A stretch of DNA of 47,842 bases from an uncultured Clostridia bacterium (GCA_947624865.1 CANQMH010000005.1:1-47842); one strand, 5' to 3'; numbered from the stretch's first letter, positions 28,116 through 38,564 are shown. A program made the numbers and translations. The notes: generated by a model not told the origin, from the letters alone.

Positions 28116-29126
28116 ATGACAGTTTCGGTGGCGATATGCACATATAATGGAGAAAAGTACATAAAAAAACAATTGGAAAGTATTATCAGACAGACAAGAA
28201 TTCCTGATGAGATAATATTATATGATGATAATTCTACAGATAAAACTATTGAAATAGCTGATGAAACATTAAAGAAATCAGATATACAGTACAAGATCCA
28301 TAAAAATATTAAAAATATGGGTTGCAAGGATAACTTTTTAAACTGTTATCATGAGTGTATAGGAGATGTAATATTTTCATGTGACCAGGATGATATATGG
28401 GTTAATGATAAGATTGAAAAATTTATGAAGCATTTTGAGACAGACAAAAAGCTTGTATTAGCATTTTGCAATGCAGAGTTGATTGATTCAAATGATAATT
28501 CATTAAACATTACTTTATTAGAGCAAATTGGAGTCCCCCAAAATCAAAATATTGATATAAACTTTTATAAAAATCGTTTATTTGGAGATACATTTGGTAA
28601 TTTTCTTGTTTATGGTTGTTGTTATGCATTTAAAAGAGATTTTTTCAAAAAACTATTACCGTTTCCTCCTAAATGGTACTTTGATAGTTGGATTGCAATT
28701 TGTGCACCTTTATACGGCAACATTTGTTATATCAATGAAAGTTTAATATTTTACAGACAGCATAGTAATAACTATTCAGGTTCCGTAGTTGGCAATAATC
28801 AAGTAAAAATAACTGCCTTTGAGAAAATTAGAAATACAAGCTTTGATAAATATTTTAAAACCCCTAAACTTTATTATGAGTTTTATTCTATATATTACGA
28901 TTGGAATAAGGGTCTACTGAGTGACGAAGATTCAATACATATTAAAAAAAGTATAAGGTTTTATTATACTCTTAAGAAGATTGGATCAGTTAACAGGTTA
29001 TTCGGATGCGCATTAATTATTAAACAATTTTTTTGTGGGGATTACAAGCATTACCGAGGAAATTATAAGCTATTAATTTTTGATATTTTGTATATATTAT
29101 TTAGAAACAAAAATATATTAGAATAA
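28116..29126 (+). CDS. GT2 glycosyltransferase (rhamnosyltransferase-like)
   Basis: VSVAICTYNGEKYIKKQLESIIRQTRIPDEIILYDDNSTDKT, FSCDQDDIWV. Confidence 0.92.
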   Translation: MTVSVAICTYNGEKYIKKQLESIIRQTRIPDEIILYDDNSTDKTIEIADETLKKSDIQYKIHKNIKNMGCKDNFLNCYHECIGDVIFSCDQDDIWVNDKIEKFMKHFETDKKLVLAFCNAELIDSNDNSLNITLLEQIGVPQNQNIDINFYKNRLFGDTFGNFLVYGCCYAFKRDFFKKLLPFPPKWYFDSWIAICAPLYGNICYINESLIFYRQHSNNYSGSVVGNNQVKITAFEKIRNTSFDKYFKTPKLYYEFYSIYYDWNKGLLSDEDSIHIKKSIRFYYTLKKIGSVNRLFGCALIIKQFFCGDYKHYRGNYKLLIFDILYILFRNKNILE

Positions 29127-29153
29127 TTATGAGAAGAATTAAAGAGGAATAAA

Positions 29154-30713
29154 ATGTCAAGACAAAAAAGTCAACTTAAATTAGGGGCTGTATTATCATA
29201 TTTAAACATGGGCATTGGTTCATTAATTCCTATGTTATATACTCCTATTATGCTTGGTTTACTTGGAAGCGATGAGTATGGTTTATATAGATTGGCAACT
29301 AGCGTTACAAGTTATTTATCAATTATTTCATTTGGTATAGGTTCAGCTATTGTCAGATATTTGACAAAATACCGTGCAGAAGGAAATAAGGAAGGCGAAG
29401 AAAATATGCTTGGTCTTTTCAATATTATTTTCTCAGTTATTGCAGCAATTACAATTGTTGCAGGCTTAGTTATTGCGGCTAATATCGGACTGATATATTC
29501 TGATTCATTGAAAGGTGAAGGTCAGATAGAAAAAATGCAGATACTTGTCTTTATTTTAGCAATACAAACTGCATTTAATTTTATTGTATCACCATATAGT
29601 GCTGTTGTTTCTTGTTATGAAAGATTTATTTTTCTTCAGCTTATAAATATACTTTTAACGGTTGTTATTCCAGTGGTAAATATCGTTGTTCTTTATTTGG
29701 GTTTTGCTTCAATTGGTATGGCGTTATCCAGTATGATAATATCAATTATTGTTGGAATTGTATATTATGTATATACTCGTCAGTTTATTGGTGTAAAAGC
29801 AAGATATAATAAATTGCCAATTTTTCTTATAAAAGAACTTTTGGTATTTTCATTTTGGGTTTTTGTTGCAAATATTGTTAGTCAGCTTTATAATACTACT
29901 GATACACTCATAATCGGAGCTATTCCGGCGCTAGCGACAACAGGTGTTGCAATATACAGCATTGGTGTAACTTTTAATTCTATGATGCTTAATTTTTCTC
30001 TTGGAATAAGCAATGTTCTTACACCAAGGGTTAATCAGATGGTTTTCGGTAAAAATGATAATACAGAATTATCAGATTTATTAATACAGGTAGGAAGAAT
30101 ACAGGGTTATATAATTGGCATAGTGTGTTCAGGTTTTATTGTGTTTGGCAGACAATTTATAGAGCTGTGGGTAGGATCCGAATATAACGAAGCATACTGG
30201 GTGGCTATTGTTACTATGATTCCTGCTTGTGTACCGTTAATGCAAAGTGTTGCACTAAATGTAATTGTAGCGAGAAACAAGCATCGTTTCAGATCACTTG
30301 TTTATCTTTTGATTGCAGTTATAAATGTTGTTGGTACTATAATATTGGTAAATAATTTTGGAATCATTGGAGCTGCTTTAGTTACAGGATTGGCAAATGT
30401 ATTTGGTCAAGGTTTTATAATGAACTGGTATTACTGGAAGAAAATGTGTCTTGATATTCCGCGGTTTTGGAGAAACATTGTTAAGCAGTCTATTGTTCCT
30501 GTTATAATGACTGTAATATCCCTTATTTTGCTATCTTTCATACATTTAGATAACTGGGTTTTACTTTTTACAGGTATTGCAGTTTATACAATTATATTCG
30601 TATTTTTAAGTTGGAAAAAAGTAATGAATGATTATGAAAAGGATATATTTAGAAAGCCTGCAATGGGTTTATTGAATAAGTTTAAGAAAAAAGATAAAAA
30701 AGGTGACATATAA
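29154..30713 (+). CDS. Polysaccharide flippase (Wzx-like)
   Basis: Polytopic, 519 aa; GSLIPMLYTPIMLGLLGSDEYGLYRLATSVTSYLSIISFGIGSAIVRYLTKY. Confidence 0.9.
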   Translation: MSRQKSQLKLGAVLSYLNMGIGSLIPMLYTPIMLGLLGSDEYGLYRLATSVTSYLSIISFGIGSAIVRYLTKYRAEGNKEGEENMLGLFNIIFSVIAAITIVAGLVIAANIGLIYSDSLKGEGQIEKMQILVFILAIQTAFNFIVSPYSAVVSCYERFIFLQLINILLTVVIPVVNIVVLYLGFASIGMALSSMIISIIVGIVYYVYTRQFIGVKARYNKLPIFLIKELLVFSFWVFVANIVSQLYNTTDTLIIGAIPALATTGVAIYSIGVTFNSMMLNFSLGISNVLTPRVNQMVFGKNDNTELSDLLIQVGRIQGYIIGIVCSGFIVFGRQFIELWVGSEYNEAYWVAIVTMIPACVPLMQSVALNVIVARNKHRFRSLVYLLIAVINVVGTIILVNNFGIIGAALVTGLANVFGQGFIMNWYYWKKMCLDIPRFWRNIVKQSIVPVIMTVISLILLSFIHLDNWVLLFTGIAVYTIIFVFLSWKKVMNDYEKDIFRKPAMGLLNKFKKKDKKGDI

Positions 30714-30715
30714 TT

Positions 30716-31495
30716 ATGATACATCCGATGAAATCTGTTATTGCGCATTATCAAACATATAGACTAAAACATTTTAAAAATAGCAAATATGGAAAAAAGC
30801 TATCAAGACTTAAGGATATACATATAGGCGAAAGATGCTTTATTGTAGCAAATGGCCCCAGCTTATGTGCAGAAGATTTAGATATTCTTCATGATAAAAA
30901 CGAAATAACATTTGGAATGAATAGAATTTATAAAATGTTTAATAACACAAGATGGAGACCTACATACTATTGCTGTGAAGATATAAATATTTTTAATGAA
31001 AGTCAGAATGATATAAATAACATACCGGCAAAAATAAAGTTTTTTCCCATTAACCATAAATATTATGGTAATATTAATATAAAAGGTGCGTATTATTTTA
31101 ACCCCAATTATTTCAGAGAAAATGATTTTCCATATTCTTTTTCTAATGATATATCTAAGCAAATTGATTGCCATGGTACAGTAACTTTTACTTGCATGGA
31201 AATTGCTGCATATATGGGATTTTCAGAAATTTACTTATTGGGAGTAGACCATAATTATCATGTAACTATTAATGATAACGGAGAAACCATGGTAGACGAC
31301 AATGCTAAAGATTATTTTGTTGATGATTATGATAATGATATAAAAGACATTGTTGTTCATAATATTGGTAATAATACGGTTGCCTATAAAAAGGCAAAAA
31401 AATATTGTGACGAAAATGGGATAAAAATATTTAATGCTACACGCGGAGGCAAATTAGAAGTTTTTCCAAGAGTTAATTTTGATGAGTTGTTTTAA
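30716..31495 (+). CDS. DUF115 / GT42-sialyltransferase-like glycan protein
   Basis: ERCFIVANGPSLCAEDLDILHDKNEITFGMNRIYKMFNNTRWRPTYYCCED...GTVTFTCMEIAAYMGFSEIYLLGVDHNYH. Confidence 0.75.
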   Translation: MIHPMKSVIAHYQTYRLKHFKNSKYGKKLSRLKDIHIGERCFIVANGPSLCAEDLDILHDKNEITFGMNRIYKMFNNTRWRPTYYCCEDINIFNESQNDINNIPAKIKFFPINHKYYGNINIKGAYYFNPNYFRENDFPYSFSNDISKQIDCHGTVTFTCMEIAAYMGFSEIYLLGVDHNYHVTINDNGETMVDDNAKDYFVDDYDNDIKDIVVHNIGNNTVAYKKAKKYCDENGIKIFNATRGGKLEVFPRVNFDELF

Positions 31496-31506
31496 AGGAG
31501 AAAAAG

Positions 31507-32154
31507 GTGAAAATAACTGCTATAATGCCGATAAAAATGAATAACGAGAGGCTACCAGGCAAAAATACAAAATTGCTTGGAAATAAACCGCTTATTCAAT
31601 ATCAGCTTGATGCCCTTAAAAAATGTGACATATTTAACAGCATAAATGTATATTGCAGTAATGAAGATATTAAAAATTATCTTCTTGACGGAGTAATATT
31701 TGTAAAACGTCCAGAATATTTGGATTTGCCAACATCAAATTTTAATCAGATTTTTGACTCATTTATAGCTAAAATTGATGCAGACATATATGTTTATGCA
31801 CATGCTACCGCTCCATTCATAACGGTTGATACAATTGTGGAATGTGTGGATGCGGTAAAAAGCGGTAAATATGACAGTGCTTTTTGTGCGGTAAAAATAC
31901 AGGATTATTTATGGAAAACCGGAAATCCTCTTAATTTTGATGCAAAAAATCTACCCAGAAGTCAGGATTTGGAACCTATATACCGAGAAACTTCCGGTAT
32001 TTATGTTATTCCTAAGAAAATGTATAAAAAATACGGACGAAGAATTGGTGTTAATCCGTATATTAAAGAGGTTTCATTTAAAGAGTCAATAGATATTAAT
32101 AATCCTGAGGATTTTGATTTAGCGCAGGCAGTGCTTAATATTAATTTATTATAA
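31507..32154 (+). CDS. Acylneuraminate cytidylyltransferase family protein (CMP-sugar synthetase-like)
   Basis: ITAIMPIKMNNERLPGKNTKLLGNKPLIQYQLDAL; ATAPFITVDTIVECV; DINNPEDFDLAQ C-terminus. Confidence 0.88.
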   Translation: MKITAIMPIKMNNERLPGKNTKLLGNKPLIQYQLDALKKCDIFNSINVYCSNEDIKNYLLDGVIFVKRPEYLDLPTSNFNQIFDSFIAKIDADIYVYAHATAPFITVDTIVECVDAVKSGKYDSAFCAVKIQDYLWKTGNPLNFDAKNLPRSQDLEPIYRETSGIYVIPKKMYKKYGRRIGVNPYIKEVSFKESIDINNPEDFDLAQAVLNINLL

Positions 32155-32170
32155 TTTTAGGAGAATAATT

Positions 32171-33181
32171 ATGGACAAGTTTAATTTATTAGAATGTACA
32201 CTCAGAGATGGTGGATACATAACAGGTTGGCATTTTGATGATGAGATGATTAAAGATACTGTTAAAACATTAATTGATGCAAAACTCGATTTTGTTGAAA
32301 TCGGCTATCTAAATAACAGCGCAAATCAGAGTAATATGACACAATTCAGAACTATTGATCAAATATCATCATTTATTCCCAAAGACCGAAAAGATAGTGT
32401 GATACTTGCGATGGCAGATGTTTTGCAATTTAAGCCGGAAGATTTAACTCCTTACGACGGAAAATCCATCGACGGAATACGTGTTGTATTTTATAAACAT
32501 CAAATTGAAGAAGCGCTTGTTATGTCAAGAGCTATTAAAAAAGCCGGATACAAATTATTTGTTCAGCCAATGGTCACAATTGATTATACAGTTGATGAAT
32601 ATGCATTGCTTGCAAAAGAAATTGCAAAACTTGAACCATATGCGGTGTCAATAGTTGACAGCTTTGGTTATATGTTAAAGTCAGATTTCAGACAGTACTT
32701 TAAAATATTAGATAATATTCTTTCACCAGATACAGTAATTGGATTTCATTCGCATAATAATATGAATTTAGCATTTATAACTGCTCAGGATATACTTGAG
32801 TACGAAACAAGTAGGCGGCTTGTTATAGATGCTTCTCTTTATGGAATGGGAAGAGGAGCGGGTAATCTAAATACCGAACTTATCGCCAATTACTACAATA
32901 TGACTTTAGGCAATAAATATGATACAATAAAGATCCTACAATTAATAAGCAAATATATAATTCCTATAAGAAAGGGAAAAAATTGGGGATATTCACCTTA
33001 TATGTTTATAACAGGTTTATACCATTATCATCCTAATTTTGCGTGTTATTTATTAGATGAAGTTGATGTTTCGGTATCCGAGTTTGAAAAGTTTATACAA
33101 ACCATACCACATGAAATGTGTACAAAGTGCAGAAAACCATATGTTTTAGAAATGTGGGAAAAGTTTAAGCAAGGTGAATGA
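32171..33181 (+). CDS. HMGL-like (DRE-TIM) aldolase / synthase
   Basis: NLLECTLRDGGYITGWHF, DFVEIGYLNN, SIVDSFGYML, IGFHSHNNMNLAF, VIDASLYGMGRGAGNLNTELI. Confidence 0.88.
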   Translation: MDKFNLLECTLRDGGYITGWHFDDEMIKDTVKTLIDAKLDFVEIGYLNNSANQSNMTQFRTIDQISSFIPKDRKDSVILAMADVLQFKPEDLTPYDGKSIDGIRVVFYKHQIEEALVMSRAIKKAGYKLFVQPMVTIDYTVDEYALLAKEIAKLEPYAVSIVDSFGYMLKSDFRQYFKILDNILSPDTVIGFHSHNNMNLAFITAQDILEYETSRRLVIDASLYGMGRGAGNLNTELIANYYNMTLGNKYDTIKILQLISKYIIPIRKGKNWGYSPYMFITGLYHYHPNFACYLLDEVDVSVSEFEKFIQTIPHEMCTKCRKPYVLEMWEKFKQGE

Positions 33182-33659
33182 TTTGAATAATAGACGTAAT
33201 ATAAGAATATTGGCAATGGATGTTGACGGTACTCTCACAGACGGAAAAATTAATTGTTCATCTAACGGAGAACTGTTTAAGTCTTTTAATGTTAAGGACG
33301 GATATGGAATTGCAAATATTTTGCCAAGTTATAATATTATTCCTGTTATTATCACTGGTAGAACATCTGATATTGCAAAGTACCGAGCAAAGGAACTTAA
33401 TATAATTGAATTGTATCAAGGAATCGATAATAAAGTTAAAGTCCTTTATAAAGTAGCAGAAAAGTATGATTGTTTGCTTGATAATGTGGCGTATATTGGT
33501 GATGACTTAAATGATATTGAGTGTATGAAAATTTGTGGTATTTCAGCATGCCCTTCCGATGCAAGTAATGAGGTACAAAAATATGCAGATTTTGTATGTA
33601 AAAATATAGGTGGAAACGGTGCTGTAAGAGAATTTATTGATGAAATAACGGGCAGGTAA
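33174..33659 (+). CDS. HAD-IIIA phosphatase (KdsC / NeuA-C-like)
   Basis: ILAMDVDGTLTDGKINCSSNGELFKSFNVKDGYGIANILPSYNIIPVIITGRTSDI...VAYIGDDLNDIECM. Confidence 0.92.
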   Translation: MNDLNNRRNIRILAMDVDGTLTDGKINCSSNGELFKSFNVKDGYGIANILPSYNIIPVIITGRTSDIAKYRAKELNIIELYQGIDNKVKVLYKVAEKYDCLLDNVAYIGDDLNDIECMKICGISACPSDASNEVQKYADFVCKNIGGNGAVREFIDEITGR

Positions 33660-33719
33660 AATATACATTAATTTAAAAAATAAATAATATTTTATTAGAA
33701 TTGAAGGAGTATTTAGATT

Positions 33720-34712
33720 ATGCCAGAAGTATCAGTAATAGTGCCGGTATATAATGCAGAAAAATATTTAAGAAGATGTGTAGACAGCATATTAAATCAA
33801 ACCTTTGAAGATTTTGAATTGATTCTTGTAAATGATGGTTCAAAGGATTCATCCGCAGATATATGTGATTATTATAGTGAAAAAGATAAAAGAATTATAG
33901 TGATAAAAAAGAACAAGGGGGGGGGGGTATCATCTGCCCGTAATGAGGCACTTAAAGTTGCTTCGGGGAAGTATATAATGTTTTGTGACAATGATGACTT
34001 TGTAGAAAGAGAATGGATACAAACACTTGTTAAATATATAAGAAAATTTCCCGATAGTTTTATAAATTGTGAATATACTAAAGTATATGAGTTAGATGAA
34101 GTTAAAAAACATATAACAATACCAATGTATAAAAGTATAACACATGTATCAATTGATGAGTATTATGTTTTTTATAAATACAATTATTCTCCGTATATTT
34201 GGATTAGAATTTTTAATTCAGAAGTTATAAAAAACAATAATTTGAAATTTAATGAAAATATCAAAATTGGCGGCGGAGAAGACGTATTGTTTTGTATTGA
34301 TTATATGAAGTATTGCATGGATTTTTTATATATTCCGTATAATGGGTATAATTATGTAGATGTTTCAGACAGTCTGTCAAGAAAATATAACGAAAAATAT
34401 TATGATGTAATAAAGCCTCTTTATTTTCCGAGAAAACAGGTTATAGCTAAAAAACATTTACAAGAATTTTGCGATGAGTATTTTTATAGATTTTATAATT
34501 GTATAAATATTGTTTTGGACGAACGTAATAAAATGACTAAGAAACAAAAAATAAATTATATTAACTACATATTAAATGATGGAGCCTTTAAAGATGCGCT
34601 AAAAAATGCAAGTCAAATTGCTTGCGATGTAAAACTTAAAAAGATACTGAAGTTTGGCAGTTATAGATTGTTATTTTTGTTCAATAAGGTGTCCAGATTT
34701 TTATCTAAATAG
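33720..34712 (+). CDS. GT2 glycosyltransferase with G11 tract in the catalytic loop (phase-ON)
   Basis: VSVIVPVYNAEKYLRRCVDSILNQTFEDFELILVNDGSKDSSADICDYY...KKNKGGGVSSARNEALKVASGKYIMFCDNDDFV; full length in the sequenced state. Confidence 0.93.
   Translation: MPEVSVIVPVYNAEKYLRRCVDSILNQTFEDFELILVNDGSKDSSADICDYYSEKDKRIIVIKKNKGGGVSSARNEALKVASGKYIMFCDNDDFVEREWIQTLVKYIRKFPDSFINCEYTKVYELDEVKKHITIPMYKSITHVSIDEYYVFYKYNYSPYIWIRIFNSEVIKNNNLKFNENIKIGGGEDVLFCIDYMKYCMDFLYIPYNGYNYVDVSDSLSRKYNEKYYDVIKPLYFPRKQVIAKKHLQEFCDEYFYRFYNCINIVLDERNKMTKKQKINYINYILNDGAFKDALKNASQIACDVKLKKILKFGSYRLLFLFNKVSRFLSK
33917..33927 (+). repeat. Homopolymeric G11 tract
   Basis: gaacaaGGGGGGGGGGGtatcatc read directly. Confidence 0.97.
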
Positions 34713-35043
34713 TGTTTAAAAATTAATAACGATGTTTGAAAATAAGTCTACGAATTTAATACAAACTAAAGTTTAAAACATTTAAAAATAGAATAATTAA
34801 ATAGAAGAGTACTTTGAACTATATTTATATTGTAGAAATATAAATAATTTTATTATTCTTATTATCTATTAAGCGGATATTTCTTTTTTTGTCAGTTTAT
34901 TATATAATGATTTAAAAAATAAGCAAAGGGGATTATTAAAATACTTTATTTCCAAACACTTAATTAGATTATATATGACATAATGAAAATTATTTACTAG
35001 AATGTTTCTATTTGTTTCCGATTGAAATGACTATTGTATAAGG

Positions 35044-35306
35044 AAAGAATTTATGATATTCTTAATAAGAAATAATCAATTTCTTTATTTTGTGCTGTAA
35101 TATTATCAATTCTATTATATCCCGTATTTTTATATGGTGGAATAATTCTTGAAATACTGTCTATAATTGGCATTGTTATTAATACGTATATGTGTAAGAG
35201 TTTCAGATAACTAAATAGTTGTTTTATATTTGGGAGTTATTTCAATTGCTTTGCCAATTATAATTAATAAAATTGGTTTATTTATAATAAAGAAAATAAA
35301 ACAGTA
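35044..35306 (+). pseudogene. Decayed membrane-protein ORF remnant in the 34713-35335 gap
   Basis: Fragments ERIYDILNKK* SISLFCAVILSILLYPVFLYGGIILEILSIIGIVINTYMCKSFR* and (shifted frame) [30 protein letters not shown] look like one TM protein broken by stops and a frameshift. Confidence 0.4.
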
Positions 35307-35335
35307 GAGTTTGGTTTTATAGAAAGAGGTTATCT

Positions 35336-36223
35336 ATGAAAGGAATAATTTTAGCAGGCGGCGCAGGTACTCGCTTATATCCACTGACAATGGTAACATC
35401 AAAACAGCTTTTGCCGGTTTATGATAAACCAATGATTTTTTATCCTCTGTCAACGCTTATGCTTGCAGGGATTAAGGATATTATGATTATTTCAACTCCG
35501 ACCGATACGCCGCGTTTTGAAGAATTACTGGGTGATGGAAGCCAGTTTGGAATAAACCTCTGTTATAAAATTCAGCCGTCTCCGGACGGACTTGCTCAGG
35601 CATTTATATTGGGAAAGGATTTCATTGGAGGAGATGCTTGCGCAATGGTACTAGGAGATAATATTTTTTATGGGAATGGATTTGCAAGTTCTCTGAAAGA
35701 GACTGTAGAAAACTCTGAAAAGAATAAGCGGGCAACTGTATTTGGGTATTATGTTAATGACCCAGAAAGGTTTGGCATAGTTGAATTTAACAAAAACGGC
35801 AAGGTTATATCAGTCGAGGAGAAACCTAAAAATCCCAAATCAAATTATGCAATAACGGGACTGTACTTCTATCCATCAGGTGTGAGCGAAAAGGCTGAGA
35901 TGGTAAAACCATCTGCAAGAGGGGAGCTTGAGATTACAACTCTTAATGAAATGTATTTAAACGAGGGTATTCTTGATGTTCAATTACTTGGCAGAGGTTT
36001 TGCTTGGCTTGATACAGGTACAATGGACAGTCTTGTGGAGGCCGCTGATTTTGTAAGAATGATTGAAAAGCGATTGGGAGTTATTGTTTCTGCTCCAGAA
36101 GAAATTGCATATATGAATGGTTGGATTTCAAAAGATAAATTGCTAAAAAGCGCAGAAAAATACGGAAAAAGTCCATATGGACAACATTTAAAAGATGTTG
36201 CTGACGGAAATGTAATATATTAA
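35336..36223 (+). CDS. rmlA: Glucose-1-phosphate thymidylyltransferase
   Basis: [46 protein letters not shown]. Confidence 0.96.
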   Translation: MKGIILAGGAGTRLYPLTMVTSKQLLPVYDKPMIFYPLSTLMLAGIKDIMIISTPTDTPRFEELLGDGSQFGINLCYKIQPSPDGLAQAFILGKDFIGGDACAMVLGDNIFYGNGFASSLKETVENSEKNKRATVFGYYVNDPERFGIVEFNKNGKVISVEEKPKNPKSNYAITGLYFYPSGVSEKAEMVKPSARGELEITTLNEMYLNEGILDVQLLGRGFAWLDTGTMDSLVEAADFVRMIEKRLGVIVSAPEEIAYMNGWISKDKLLKSAEKYGKSPYGQHLKDVADGNVIY

Positions 36224-36248
36224 TTTAGTTTTATAGGAGAGATTTAAT

Positions 36249-37286
36249 ATGAATATTTTAGTAACAGGCGGAGCAGGATTTATTGGAGCGAATTTCGTAT
36301 ATCTTGAGCTTAAGGAACATCCTGAGGATAGAATCGTATGTGTTGACAAGCTTACATATGCCGGAAATCTTGAAACGCTCAAAGATGCAATGAAATATAA
36401 CAATTTTAGGTTTGTTAAGGCAGATATATGTGACAGAAAAGCAATGTTTGATTTATTTGCAGAAGAAAAATTTGATATAGTAGTAAACTTTGCAGCAGAA
36501 AGTCATGTGGATCGTTCTATTGAAAATCCCGAAATTTTCTTACAGACAAACATATTGGGTACACAGGTTCTTATGGACGCGTCAAAGGAATATGGAGTAA
36601 AGCGATACCATCAGGTTTCAACCGATGAGGTTTATGGAGATTTGCCACTTAACAGACCCGATTTATTCTTTACCGAAACTACTCCGCTAAAAACATCAAG
36701 CCCTTACTCGTCGTCAAAAGCGGGTGCAGATTTGCTTGTAAATGCTTATCACAGAACTTACGGACTGCCTACAACAATCAGCCGTTGTTCGAACAACTAT
36801 GGCCCATACCAGTTTCCTGAAAAACTCATTCCTCTTATGATTGCTAATGCTCTCGCTGAAAAGCCATTACCCGTTTATGGTGAGGGAATCAATGTACGAG
36901 ATTGGCTGTATGTTGAGGATCATTGCAAGGCTATTGATTTAATTATACGAAAAGGTAAAGTCGGCGAGGTTTACAATATCGGCGGTCACAATGAAATGAA
37001 GAATATTGATATTGTTAAAATTATTTGTAAAGCACTTGATAAGAGCGAGGATTTAATTGTTCACGTTACTGACAGAAAGGGCCACGATATGCGTTATGCA
37101 ATTGATCCCGCAAAAATCCACGCTGAGCTTGGTTGGCTTCCGGAAACAAAATTTGTTGACGGAATTCAGAAAACCATCGACTGGTATCTCAATAATAAAG
37201 AATGGTGGGAGCGTATAGTTTCTGGCGAGTACCAGAACTACTATGAGAAAATGTACGGAAATAGATTAAAAGAGAACGGTGTATGA
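36249..37286 (+). CDS. rmlB: dTDP-glucose 4,6-dehydratase
   Basis: ILVTGGAGFIGANFVYLEL, VNFAAESHVDRSIENPEIFLQTNILGTQVL, YHQVSTDEVYGDLP. Confidence 0.96.
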   Translation: MNILVTGGAGFIGANFVYLELKEHPEDRIVCVDKLTYAGNLETLKDAMKYNNFRFVKADICDRKAMFDLFAEEKFDIVVNFAAESHVDRSIENPEIFLQTNILGTQVLMDASKEYGVKRYHQVSTDEVYGDLPLNRPDLFFTETTPLKTSSPYSSSKAGADLLVNAYHRTYGLPTTISRCSNNYGPYQFPEKLIPLMIANALAEKPLPVYGEGINVRDWLYVEDHCKAIDLIIRKGKVGEVYNIGGHNEMKNIDIVKIICKALDKSEDLIVHVTDRKGHDMRYAIDPAKIHAELGWLPETKFVDGIQKTIDWYLNNKEWWERIVSGEYQNYYEKMYGNRLKENGV

Positions 37287-37475
37287 GATAATTTAGGCAT
37301 TAGTTAAATTGTTTTTGTTGTTAATATAGATGATAATAGAAATAGTTGCGTATATGATATAAATATACTATCATAATTTGATATTTTATAGTAAGTTTTG
37401 TGGCGAATGCAGATAAACTTTTTTTATAATTTAGAAATATGTAAGGAATACTATATCTTGATAGAGGGTTATAAA

Positions 37476-38564
37476 GTGAATACGTTTAGTAAAAATCATA
37501 CACAAATTGCAAAAGGTATTGCAATTATGCTGATGATGTATTACCATTTATTTGCGTTTCAGGCAAGAATACATTGCGAATATTTTTCTGTGTTAAATGT
37601 ATTTGGAGTTGACATTCAGACAATAGTTGCATATTTTTGTAAAATTTGTGTAGGTATATTTGTTTTTGTAAGCGGTATTGGATTATATTATTCAAATTCA
37701 CATAAACAAGGTAACATTATTTCGCAATATAAAAGTTTGTTTGTTAGGGCACTACGCTTTTTGACAAACTTTTGGATAATTTTTTTAATATTTATACCAA
37801 TTGGCATTTTTATTGGTGTATACAAATTTAATATAATTGATATTGTATTGGCTTTTTTCGGAATGAATCCCGGTGTTTATGCTGGAGAGTGGTGGTTTGT
37901 AAGCTGTTATATAACTTTGTTATTTATTTTTCCGTGCTTTAATTACTTATTGTCGAAGCAAAAAATACATAAAAAACTCATTATAATATTTATTTATTGC
38001 AGTATATATCTTTTGGGACGAATAGTTATTAAATTTTTTGGGAGCAATATATTTTTTGATAATTATTTTTGGTACTTGGAAAACGTTGAAATATTATCTG
38101 TATTTTTCGTTGGTATGATTTGCGCGAAATTTAATGTGTACGGAAGATTATTAAACTTCTTTGTTAATAAAATAAACATTAAAATTATATTAATTACTGT
38201 ACTAATAATTTCAGTTTTAATAAGAGTTGTTTTTTCTAATACTTCAACTTCAATGGCTGTAGACTTTATTGTTGTACCAATATTCGTGTTTGCTGTTACT
38301 ACCTTGCTTTATGATACTTCGATATCTAAGTTTTTTATATTAATGGGAAAGCATTCAACAAATATATGGTTGTCACATACGTTTTGGTGCTATTATTTTT
38401 GGCAGCCGTTAGTATTTTTACCGTATATATCAACAGCTATATATTTGTGGCTTGTAATACTGTCTTTAGGAACATCTTTTATAATTAATCTATTATATGT
38501 TCCGTTTTCAAATCTTGTTTTTAGTAAAGAACACCGTTTATCATATAAAGGATATTTTAAATAG
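37476..38564 (+). CDS. Acyltransferase family 3 membrane protein
   Basis: TQIAKGIAIMLMMYYHLFAF, VGIFVFVSGIGLYYS, GEWWFVSCYITLLFIFP. GTG start 37476 after GAGGG. Confidence 0.8.
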   Translation: MNTFSKNHTQIAKGIAIMLMMYYHLFAFQARIHCEYFSVLNVFGVDIQTIVAYFCKICVGIFVFVSGIGLYYSNSHKQGNIISQYKSLFVRALRFLTNFWIIFLIFIPIGIFIGVYKFNIIDIVLAFFGMNPGVYAGEWWFVSCYITLLFIFPCFNYLLSKQKIHKKLIIIFIYCSIYLLGRIVIKFFGSNIFFDNYFWYLENVEILSVFFVGMICAKFNVYGRLLNFFVNKINIKIILITVLIISVLIRVVFSNTSTSMAVDFIVVPIFVFAVTTLLYDTSISKFFILMGKHSTNIWLSHTFWCYYFWQPLVFLPYISTAIYLWLVILSLGTSFIINLLYVPFSNLVFSKEHRLSYKGYFK

